Below, in pieces: positions 1 to 4,633 of a stretch of DNA of 5,655 nucleotides (its first letter is position 1; every line of letters starts with the position of its first letter). The notes below the pieces were generated by a model. That model was not told where the DNA came from. It did no database searches and saw nothing but the letters and a program-made list of their open reading frames with translations. Source of the DNA: Paracoccaceae bacterium (GTDB lineage: Bacteria; Pseudomonadota; Alphaproteobacteria; Rhodobacterales; Rhodobacteraceae); NCBI GenBank assembly GCA_024304875.1, contig JAMWZF010000058.1, forward strand, positions 1 through 5,655, written 5' to 3'. The position numbers were made by a program, and so were the translations under genes.

Positions 1-76
1 TGTCCGCGGTGAACAGGTCGAAGGCCGCATCGGGGGGCAGCGGGACGGTCACGGTCTTGCGGATGGGGTCGGTCAT
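1..76 (-). CDS. SRPBCC/AHSA1-like protein, N-terminal fragment (runs off the left edge)
   Basis: Only the first 25 codons are in the window. The reading starts at an ATG at 76-74 and gives MTDPIRKTVTVPLPPDAAFD followed by LFTAD. The pattern of an early beta-strand ending in a 'V-P-x-P-x-x-A-F-x-L-F-T' stretch is typical of the START-like SRPBCC superfamily, AHSA1 branch, in which a helix-grip fold makes a hydrophobic ligand cavity. The start overlaps the stop of the upstream ArsR gene (ATGA at 76-73), and a purine-rich ribosome site (AGAGGAAG, near 85-93) lies about 8 bases before it, so the two genes are probably translationally coupled. ArsR plus SRPBCC is a very common bacterial pair, which supports the call. 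The ligand and physiological role cannot be told from this piece. Confidence 0.72.
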   Translation of the reverse strand, partial: MTDPIRKTVTVPLPPDAAFDLFTAD

Positions 77-420
77 GTTCGGGTCTTCCTCTCGGTGGCG
101 CGGGCCTCGGCGGCGCGGGCAAAGCCGGCGAGGGCATCGTCCCAGAGGCCGTCGAACCAGGCGCGAAGCTCCGCCACGCCTTTCGGCGACAGGCGGTAGA
201 CCCGCATGGTGCCACGCGGTGTCACGTCCACAAGGCCCACGTCGGTCAGGACCTTCAGATGCTGCGACACCGCGGGGCGCGACACCGGCAGGGGCGCCGC
301 GATCCGGCCCACCGGCAGGGGACCCGAGCGCAAGCACTGGACGATCGCCCGCCGGGTCGGGTCGGCGAGGGCAGCAATGGCACGTTCGGCCGGGGGAGGG
401 GTTGCAGGTTGGTCAGTCAC
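73..420 (-). CDS. ArsR-family winged-helix transcriptional regulator
   Basis: A 115-residue protein matching the short ArsR/SmtB winged-helix fold. Visible marks are the DPTRR motif of the first helices (residues 20-24), the recognition helix SRPAVSQHLKVL (47-58), the wing with GTMRVYRLSP (70-79), and a C-terminal helix beginning ELRAWFD (84-90). The metal-binding ELCVCDL motif of true arsenic and zinc sensors is absent, and the only cysteine is Cys29, so it probably does not sense metal that way. Subfamily members paired with SRPBCC genes usually repress their own operon. The start is GTG (420-418); no good Shine-Dalgarno precedes it, and a promoter-like sequence places transcription start at or next to the GTG, so the message may be leaderless. 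Its stop overlaps the next gene by four bases. The family is secure; the inducer is unknown. Confidence 0.9.
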   Translation of the reverse strand: MTDQPATPPPAERAIAALADPTRRAIVQCLRSGPLPVGRIAAPLPVSRPAVSQHLKVLTDVGLVDVTPRGTMRVYRLSPKGVAELRAWFDGLWDDALAGFARAAEARATERKTRT

Positions 421-422
421 GA

Positions 423-444
423 CTTACTGTAAGCCCATACTTAC
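423..444. promoter_or_regulatory. Candidate ArsR operator (GTAAG/CTTAC dyads)
   Basis: Three alternating copies of one pentamer lie here: CTTAC (423-427), GTAAG (429-433) and CTTAC (440-444). They form two overlapping perfect inverted repeats, CTTAC-T-GTAAG and GTAAG-CCCATA-CTTAC. The second fits the general ArsR-family operator form, a TAAG/CTTA dyad around an A/T-bearing centre. The site is A/T-richer than its surroundings and lies between the -35-like element and the start codon of the repressor gene, a position where binding would block RNA polymerase. The element is read directly; binding by this ArsR is inferred. Confidence 0.6.
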
Positions 445-456
445 GGATCAGGTCAA
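426..456 (-). promoter_or_regulatory. Candidate promoter of the arsR-SRPBCC unit
   Basis: On the minus strand a TTGACC (456-451) resembles the sigma-70 -35 box, matching five of six positions. A TACAGT (431-426), four of six matches to TATAAT, follows after 19 bases. Transcription from it would start about 6-8 bases later, essentially at the GTG start codon at 420, giving a leaderless or nearly leaderless mRNA. The -10 box is inside the operator dyads, consistent with self-repression. The 19-base spacer is longer than ideal and the -10 is imperfect, so the exact hexamer is uncertain. Confidence 0.4.
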
Positions 457-481
457 GCAGTTTGCGCTGCCGCCCGCTCCC

Positions 482-510
482 TTGAAGGCACCGGACGGCG
501 TGAATAAGAC
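482..510 (+). promoter_or_regulatory. Possible clpP promoter
   Basis: TTGAAG (482-487), within CCCTTGAAG, is followed after 17 bases by TAAGAC (505-510). The CTTGAA part resembles the -35 half of heat-shock (RpoH) promoters, which drive clpP in many proteobacteria, but I do not see a convincing RpoH -10, so a housekeeping promoter is equally possible. Transcription would start near 517 and give a leader of about 60 bases before clpP. A GACTC (508-512), the methylation target of CcrM, overlaps the -10 region. Weak evidence; no better candidate stands out in this gap. Confidence 0.3.
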
Positions 511-576
511 TCCGTCAACACCCGGGCGCTATGGACCCCTCCAGCGCCCCCGAACAGGAAGAGGCCCCCGAGCACA

Positions 577-1209
577 ATGCGCGATCCCTACGAGACCTAC
601 ATGAACCTCGTCCCGATGGTCGTCGAACAGACCTCCCGCGGCGAACGGGCCTACGACATCTTCTCCCGCCTCCTGAAGGAGCGGATCATCTTCGTGAACG
701 GCCCGGTCCACGACGGGATGAGCCAGCTGGTGGTGGCGCAGCTTCTGCACCTCGAGGCCGAGAACCCCAAGAAGGAGATCTCGATGTACATCAACTCCCC
801 CGGCGGGGTGGTGACATCGGGGCTCTCGATCTACGACACGATGCAGTACATCCGGCCCAAGGTGGCCACGCTCTGCGTCGGCCAGGCGGCCTCGATGGGC
901 TCGCTGCTGCTCACCGCCGGTGAACCCGGGATGCGCTCCTCGCTGCCCAACAGCCGGATCATGGTCCACCAGCCCTCGGGCGGCTACCAGGGCCAGGCGA
1001 CCGACATCATGATCCACGCCGAGGAGACGCTGAAGCTCAAGCGGCGCCTCAACGAGATCTACGTCAAGCACACCGGCCAGACCCTCAAGAAGGTCGAGGC
1101 CGCGCTGGAGCGGGACAACTTCATGTCGCCCGAAGAGGCCAAGGAGTGGGGCCTCATCGACGAAATCCAGGAAAGCCGGGGCAAATCGGCCGACGACAAG
1201 AGCTCCTGA
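577..1209 (+). CDS. clpP: ATP-dependent Clp protease proteolytic subunit ClpP
   Basis: A 210-residue serine protease subunit of family S14. Fourteen copies form a two-ring barrel in the cytoplasm that degrades proteins unfolded and fed in by ClpX or ClpA. The catalytic triad is visible as Ser106 (in GQAASMGS), His131 (in MVHQPSGG) and Asp180 (in ERDNFMS), each offset by exactly five from the E. coli precursor numbering. The glycine-rich strand SPGGVVTSG (74-82) of the oxyanion region and the handle helix (about 136-160) are intact. The N-terminus around YMNLVPMVVEQ fits alphaproteobacterial ClpP, whose short propeptide is removed autocatalytically. The ATG was chosen because conservation starts right there; a purine-rich stretch AGGAAGAGG (556-564) lies upstream at 12 bases, somewhat far. 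clpX follows on the same strand, making this the core ClpXP locus. The trigger factor gene that often precedes clpP is not here; the upstream neighbour is a divergent arsR. Confidence 0.98.
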   Translation: MRDPYETYMNLVPMVVEQTSRGERAYDIFSRLLKERIIFVNGPVHDGMSQLVVAQLLHLEAENPKKEISMYINSPGGVVTSGLSIYDTMQYIRPKVATLCVGQAASMGSLLLTAGEPGMRSSLPNSRIMVHQPSGGYQGQATDIMIHAEETLKLKRRLNEIYVKHTGQTLKKVEAALERDNFMSPEEAKEWGLIDEIQESRGKSADDKSS

Positions 1210-1229
1210 CCCGGCGGCGGCCGCGACGT

Positions 1230-1294
1230 TTTTGGCGTTGTGACCGCCTGCCCCCTGCCATAGGGTGTGGGGCAGGGCAGTCACAACGGCAAAA
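1230..1294. repeat. Long interrupted inverted repeat between clpP and clpX
   Basis: The arms GTTGTGAC (1237-1244) and GTCACAAC (1280-1287) are perfect reverse complements. They extend outward through C-G, one G/G mismatch, G-C and four T-A pairs to 1230 and 1294. Inside, after a 2x3 internal loop, CCTGCCCC (1247-1254) pairs with GGGGCAGG (1269-1276). The total is about 22 base pairs closing a 14-base loop. No T-run follows the stem on either strand (A-runs follow instead), so it is not a standard rho-independent terminator. It may be an mRNA processing or stability element that sets the clpP to clpX ratio. A weak promoter-like pair, TTGTGA (1238-1243) and TAGGGT (1261-1266) with a 17-base spacer, lies inside it and could supply a separate clpX transcript. 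The structure is read directly; the role is inferred. Confidence 0.75.
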
Positions 1295-1328
1295 CAGGGC
1301 CCTCCCCGGGCCACGAAGGTGATATACG

Positions 1329-2600
1329 ATGGCAAACAGCACGGGCGGTGACAGCAAGAACACCCTGTACTGCAGCTTCTGCGGCAAGAGCCAGCATGAG
1401 GTACGCAAGCTGATCGCCGGTCCCACGGTGTTCATCTGCGACGAATGCGTCGAACTCTGCATGGACATCATCCGCGAGGAGACGAAGTCGTCGGGGCTCA
1501 AGTCCTCGGACGGCGTCCCCGCACCCAAGGAAATCTGCGAGGTGCTGGACGACTACGTGATCGGCCAGTTCCACGCCAAGCGCGTCCTCTCGGTCGCGGT
1601 GCACAACCACTACAAGCGGCTGCACCACGCCTCCAAGACGGACATCGAACTGGCGAAATCCAACATCCTGCTGATCGGCCCCACCGGCTGCGGCAAGACG
1701 CTGCTGGCCCAGACGCTGGCGCGCATCATCGACGTGCCCTTCACCATGGCCGACGCCACCACGCTGACCGAAGCCGGTTACGTGGGCGAGGACGTGGAGA
1801 ACATCATCCTCAAGCTGCTCCAGGCCTCCGAATACAACGTGGAGCGGGCGCAGCGCGGCATCGTCTACATCGACGAGGTCGACAAGATCACCCGCAAGTC
1901 CGACAATCCCTCGATCACCCGGGACGTCTCGGGCGAGGGGGTGCAGCAGGCCCTTCTGAAGATCATGGAGGGCACCGTGGCCTCCGTGCCGCCGCAGGGC
2001 GGGCGCAAGCATCCGCAGCAGGAATTCCTGCAGGTCGACACCACCAACATCCTCTTCATCTGCGGCGGCGCCTTCGCCGGCCTCGACAAGATCATCGCCC
2101 AGCGGGGCAAGGGCTCTGCCATGGGCTTCGGCGCCGACGTGCGCGATGTCGAGGACCGGAACGTGGGCGAGGTCTTCAAGGATCTCGAGCCCGAGGACCT
2201 GCTCAAGTTCGGCCTGATCCCGGAATTCGTCGGCCGCCTGCCGGTCATCGCCACGCTCGAGGACCTCGACCAGGAGGCGCTCGTCACCATCCTGACCGAG
2301 CCCAAGAATGCCCTCGTCAAGCAGTACCAGCGCCTGTTCGAGCTGGAGGACACCAAGCTGACCTTCACCGACGAGGCGCTCCAGGCCATCGCCACCCGCG
2401 CGATCGAGCGCAAGACCGGCGCCCGGGGCCTCCGCTCGATCATGGAGGACATCCTGCTCGACACGATGTTCGAGCTGCCCGGCATGGACAGCGTGAACGA
2501 GGTCGTGGTCAATGAAGAGGCGGTGTCCCGCGATGCGGCCCCCCTGATGATCTACGCCGAAAGCAGCAGCAGCGCCGGCTCCTCCGCCAGCGCCGGCTGA
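1329..2600 (+). CDS. clpX: ATP-dependent Clp protease ATP-binding subunit ClpX
   Basis: A 423-residue AAA+ unfoldase, the usual family length. Hexamers recognise substrates, unfold them with ATP and translocate them into ClpP. The N-terminal zinc-binding domain has Cys15, Cys18, Cys37 and Cys40 in two CxxC pairs. Walker A is GPTGCGKT (117-124), pore loop 1 GYVG (150-153), Walker B IVYIDE (178-183), the RKH pore-entry loop 226-228, the arginine finger Arg303 in FVGRLP, and sensor 2 Arg366 in TGARGLRS. The ClpP-docking loop, IGF in E. coli, reads MGF here (265-267). The protein ends in a low-complexity Ser/Ala/Gly tail (411-423). The ATG has a GAAGG ribosome site (1315-1319) at 9 bases. A small GGCCC/GGGCC hairpin (1298-1312) lies just upstream of that site. 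The gene lies 119 bases after clpP, and its stop is 7 bases from the convergent Hint gene. Confidence 0.98.
   Translation: MANSTGGDSKNTLYCSFCGKSQHEVRKLIAGPTVFICDECVELCMDIIREETKSSGLKSSDGVPAPKEICEVLDDYVIGQFHAKRVLSVAVHNHYKRLHHASKTDIELAKSNILLIGPTGCGKTLLAQTLARIIDVPFTMADATTLTEAGYVGEDVENIILKLLQASEYNVERAQRGIVYIDEVDKITRKSDNPSITRDVSGEGVQQALLKIMEGTVASVPPQGGRKHPQQEFLQVDTTNILFICGGAFAGLDKIIAQRGKGSAMGFGADVRDVEDRNVGEVFKDLEPEDLLKFGLIPEFVGRLPVIATLEDLDQEALVTILTEPKNALVKQYQRLFELEDTKLTFTDEALQAIATRAIERKTGARGLRSIMEDILLDTMFELPGMDSVNEVVVNEEAVSRDAAPLMIYAESSSSAGSSASAG
2562..2598 (+). repeat. Short repeats encoding the ClpX Ser/Ala/Gly tail
   Basis: Four AGC units (2562-2573) are followed by two exact copies of AGCGCCGGCT, at 2571-2580 and 2589-2598, offset by 18 bases (six codons). 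Together they encode the low-complexity end of ClpX, after the conserved C-terminal helices. This looks like local duplication by replication slippage in a region under little constraint. Each copy also contains the palindrome GCCGGC. Confidence 0.75.
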
Positions 2601-2617
2601 CGGGCGATCACGTCAGC
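2596..2617. terminator. Stem-loop at the clpX / Hint gene convergence (possible bidirectional terminator)
   Basis: GCTGACG (2596-2602) and CGTCAGC (2611-2617) form a perfect 7-base-pair stem with an 8-base loop. The stem contains the clpX stop codon (2598-2600), and the loop holds the stop of the opposing Hint gene (2610-2608). Its position between two convergent genes suggests a shared transcription barrier, but no T-run follows on either side, so it would have to act by pausing, by Rho or as an mRNA 3' end stabiliser. Confidence 0.45.
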
Positions 2618-3609
2618 GACAGATCGGCAAGGTCGGCCCGCCGCAAGGTGGGCCGGGCCAGCGGCCCGGCATCGGCAGTGCCTTGAAGCCGCAGAAGACC
2701 CGGCCCCAGGATGTCGCAGCTCGCCGGACCGAGGTAGAGGCTCTCGGCCCCCGCGCCCTCGGCAAACAGCACCTCGTGACGTTCCAGCAGGAGGTGGTGA
2801 TACGTCACTTGCTTCTTGCCCTTGGCGACGCGCGCGCGGCCGCCCTTGAGGTCCACCATCAGGTTGGCGGGAATGAACCGCGTCCCCAGCAGCAGCCGGT
2901 GCTGCCGCGAGACCAGCAGCGGGCGGTCGTTGCCGAGGGGGCCGGGGGCCACGAGCACGGGCAGCAAGGACGGGTCGGCCACCATCTCGGTCCGCCGCAC
3001 CGCCCGCCGGCCATGCCAGATCACCTCGCCGAGGCCGTTGTCCGCCGTCTGCACCCGCATCCCCGGCCGGATCGCCTCCACCGGCAGAGGGCCGCCCTCG
3101 GCCAGGATCAGGGTGCCCTCTGCAAAGCAGACCACGCCGCCGCCGGAGAACGAGCTGTAGGTGTAGCCCGGACCCGACCCCGGCGCATAGTCGATCGCGC
3201 TGACGGTGTAGGTCACCGCCGGGTCGATCGGCCCGCCGAGGATGTAGATGTTCGCCACCTGCGGCCCGGCCGGTCCGTGGCCGGTGTTCTCGAACATCTC
3301 CACCCGGCCCACCTGCACCGAGGCGCCGGTCGCGGGATCGGTCAGGGTCAGCACGTTGAACAGGGACACCTTGCCGCTGATCACGGTCTGGCCCTCGGTG
3401 TTCAGCAGCGATCCGGTCTGCGCGTTCGGGCCGACGGATTCCGAATGTTTCGACCCGAACGAGTCGAAATCGGTGTCGTTGTCGTTGGCCGAGAAGGACA
3501 GTTTCGTCAGCGGACCGGGGCCGAGCGTGAAGGGCCCGCCGGTGTAGTAGGTCTGCGCCGTGGTCTCTCCGACAAGGACGGCCGCCGCCCCGTCGAGTTG
3601 AAGTGCCAT
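2608..3609 (-). CDS. Hint domain-containing protein (Hedgehog/intein Hint_2 type)
   Basis: A 333-residue protein in two parts. Residues 1-157 are a beta-rich, Gly/Thr/Asn-rich region with an acidic segment ANDNDTDFDSFG (41-52) that I cannot assign to a family. From 158 on it matches the Hint_2 pattern: CFAEGTLI with the candidate nucleophile Cys161, GGPLPVEAIRPGMRVQTADNG (172-192), VIWHGRR (196-202), LLVSRQHRLLLG (231-242) with His237, and HHLLLERHEVLFAEGAGAESL (271-291). Hint domains of hedgehog, intein and BIL proteins rearrange the peptide bond before the Cys and can cleave or splice; the terminal His-Asn of splicing inteins is not visible, so at most N-terminal cleavage is expected, releasing about 160 residues. 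There is no obvious signal peptide; no RTX repeats were seen. It faces clpX and diverges from the NDUFA12 gene, alone on its strand, so it may be an accessory gene inserted into a conserved block. The function is unknown. Confidence 0.85.
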   Translation of the reverse strand: MALQLDGAAAVLVGETTAQTYYTGGPFTLGPGPLTKLSFSANDNDTDFDSFGSKHSESVGPNAQTGSLLNTEGQTVISGKVSLFNVLTLTDPATGASVQVGRVEMFENTGHGPAGPQVANIYILGGPIDPAVTYTVSAIDYAPGSGPGYTYSSFSGGGVVCFAEGTLILAEGGPLPVEAIRPGMRVQTADNGLGEVIWHGRRAVRRTEMVADPSLLPVLVAPGPLGNDRPLLVSRQHRLLLGTRFIPANLMVDLKGGRARVAKGKKQVTYHHLLLERHEVLFAEGAGAESLYLGPASCDILGPGLLRLQGTADAGPLARPTLRRADLADLSLT

Positions 3610-3646
3610 GTCTGCCCCCGAAGCTGGGTCTCCGTCCGGTGTCTTC

Positions 3647-3665
3647 GGTTAACCATGATCATGGT
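3647..3665. promoter_or_regulatory. Overlapping palindromes GGTTAACC and ACCATGATCATGGT
   Basis: In the divergent gap, 38 bases upstream of the Hint gene start, an 8-base perfect palindrome (3647-3654) overlaps a 14-base perfect palindrome (3652-3665). The segment TTAACCAT (3649-3656) equals the half-site recognised by the cell-cycle regulator CtrA in alphaproteobacteria, but the second TTAA of a full TTAA-N7-TTAA site is missing. The symmetry suits a dimeric regulator acting on the Hint gene, the NDUFA12 operon or both. The palindromes are certain; the binding protein is a guess. Confidence 0.45.
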
Positions 3666-3670
3666 ATTGC

Positions 3671-3767
3671 GGCGCCGATCCGGCAGGATCGCGGCAATTG
3701 CGCCACTGGACCTCGGGGCCTGTCTGCGGCATGACGGGACCCAGCCAACCGGGTCCGGCAGGACCCC
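3671..3767 (+). promoter_or_regulatory. Structured leader before the NDUFA12-mlaD operon
   Basis: Two hairpins share a GGCA loop within the exact repeat TCCGGCAGGA (3679-3688 and 3754-3763). The first has stem CGATCC/GGATCG (3676-3681, 3686-3691), flanked by an outer GGCGC/GCGCC pair (3671-3675, 3700-3704). The second has stem GGGTCC/GGACCC (3751-3756, 3761-3766). GGACCC also occurs at 3737-3742 and can pair with the same GGGTCC across an 8-base loop, so two mutually exclusive folds exist. The second hairpin ends 4 bases before the ribosome site GGGAG (3771-3775), so its state could affect translation. No known riboswitch class is recognised, and high GC makes chance hairpins common. Confidence 0.35.
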
Positions 3768-3783
3768 TTCGGGAGAGCGCGCG

Positions 3784-4173
3784 ATGCAGCAGCACAAGGG
3801 CAACTGGTTCAGCCGGATCTTCACCTGGTGGCAGGGGCAGACCTACGGCACCCAGTTCTTTACCTGGCGCAGCGGCCAGAAGGTGGGGCAGGACGCCGAG
3901 GGCAACACCTACTACCGCACCGCCGACGATTCCCGCCGCTGGGTCATCTTCAACGGCGAGGCCGAGGCCTCCCGCGTGCCGCCCGAATGGCACGGCTGGC
4001 TGCACCGCACCTGGGACGAGCCGCCCTCCGACAGGCCGCTGGTTCACAAGCCCTGGGAGAAGGAGCACCTGCCCAATCTCACCGGCACGACCGAGGCCTA
4101 TGCCCCGGCCGGCTCGATCCGCCGGGTCCAGCCGGCGGACCGCAGCGACTACGACGCCTGGCAGCCCGAGTGA
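3784..4173 (+). CDS. NADH:ubiquinone oxidoreductase subunit NDUFA12-like (complex I accessory subunit)
   Basis: A 129-residue protein of the NDUFA12/B17.2 family. In alphaproteobacteria, as in mitochondria, this accessory subunit sits on the peripheral arm of respiratory complex I, on the cytoplasmic side. The family marks are GTQFFTWRSGQKVGQD (22-37), the EGNTYY strand (39-44), RRWVIFNG (51-58) and PPEWHGWLH (66-74), followed by a proline-rich tail with KPWEKEHLPNLTGT (89-102). The ATG at 3784 has a GGGAG ribosome site 8 bases upstream, and similarity begins within a few residues of it. It lies far from any nuo cluster and leads a transcription unit with mlaD four bases downstream, the usual location for this subunit in the group. 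There is no signal peptide or membrane span, as expected. Confidence is high because the WVIFNG and EWHGWLH motifs are distinctive. Confidence 0.93.
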   Translation: MQQHKGNWFSRIFTWWQGQTYGTQFFTWRSGQKVGQDAEGNTYYRTADDSRRWVIFNGEAEASRVPPEWHGWLHRTWDEPPSDRPLVHKPWEKEHLPNLTGTTEAYAPAGSIRRVQPADRSDYDAWQPE

Positions 4174-4177
4174 TCCC

Positions 4178-4633
4178 ATGCGCGAGAGCGTGATCGAAAC
4201 GCTGACCGGTGCGGCGGTGCTCGCCGTGGCCGCGGGCTTCCTGGTCTACATGACCGGCATCGCCGGCGCGGGGACGGGCCGGGCCGGCACCTACGAGCTG
4301 ACCGCCAGCTTCCGCTCGGCCGAGGGCGTGATCGCGGGCAGCGACATCCGCCTTGCCGGGGTTCGGATCGGATCGGTCGGGGACCTGACGCTCAACCCCG
4401 AAACCTACCGCGCCGACGTGACCCTCGCCATCGACGAGGGGATCGAGATCCCGATGGACAGCGTGGTCGTCGTCGCCTCCGAGGGCCTGCTGGGCGGCAC
4501 CTTCGTCGAGATCGTGCCCGGCGGCTCCTTCGACACCCTCGCGCCGGGCGACGCCTTTACCACCACGCAGGGCGCCGTCAGCCTGATCGGCCTTCTGACC
4601 CAGTTCGTCTCGGGCGGGGAGGACCTCAGATGA
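4178..4633 (+). CDS. mlaD: MCE-domain lipid transport protein MlaD
   Basis: A 151-residue protein with one MCE domain. MlaD forms a membrane-anchored hexameric ring in the periplasm that passes phospholipids between the outer membrane system (MlaC) and the MlaFEB inner membrane transporter. An N-terminal membrane anchor spans about residues 8-28, preceded by a short cytoplasmic stretch. The MCE domain runs from about 38 to 116, with the typical FRSAEGVIAGSDIRLAGVRIG (45-65) and SEGLLGGTFVEIVPGG (101-116) segments; a short helical hydrophobic tail with SLIGLLTQFV (135-144) matches the pore-lining end of MlaD. The start at 4178 is preferred because the reading frame upstream of it overlaps the NDUFA12 gene and looks non-coding. 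No strong ribosome site is present; the stop of the previous gene is only 4 bases away, so coupling is likely. It overlaps the next gene by 4 bases. The mlaF, mlaE and mlaC genes are not in the window. Confidence 0.92.
   Translation: MRESVIETLTGAAVLAVAAGFLVYMTGIAGAGTGRAGTYELTASFRSAEGVIAGSDIRLAGVRIGSVGDLTLNPETYRADVTLAIDEGIEIPMDSVVVVASEGLLGGTFVEIVPGGSFDTLAPGDAFTTTQGAVSLIGLLTQFVSGGEDLR
4616..4623 (+). promoter_or_regulatory. Strong ribosome binding site for the DUF2155 gene inside mlaD
   Basis: GGGGAGGA lies 6 bases before the ATG at 4630, within the last codons of mlaD. It is the strongest Shine-Dalgarno match in the window. It fixes the DUF2155 start at the ATGA overlap with the mlaD stop. 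Confidence 0.75.

Noticed and set aside
508..512. GACTC (CcrM methylation motif) in the clpP promoter region, and another at 5613-5617 before aat
   Set aside because: Five-base motifs with one free position occur by chance; two intergenic copies alone do not show cell-cycle control.
1229..1294. clpP-clpX hairpin as a rho-independent terminator
   Set aside because: The stem is followed by GGC and an A-run, not a T-run, on both strands.
529..2012. Long antisense open frames opposite clpP and clpX (for example 529-1335 and 1281-2012, minus)
   Set aside because: They mirror the strongly conserved clpP and clpX codons in a high-GC genome, have His/Asp/Gly/Leu-rich low-complexity translations, and show no motif or ribosome site.
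1445..2515. 356-residue plus-strand frame inside clpX
   Set aside because: It is an Arg/Gly/His/Pro-rich out-of-frame reading of clpX, typical of GC-rich shadow frames.
2683..4173. Apparent 496-residue frame ending with the NDUFA12 protein
   Set aside because: Its first two thirds are antisense to the Hint gene and look non-coding; conservation and a ribosome site place the true start at 3784.
3698..4177. In-frame N-terminal extension of MlaD
   Set aside because: The extension is an out-of-frame reading of the NDUFA12 gene, rich in Arg/Pro/Ser; the MlaD anchor begins right after 4178.
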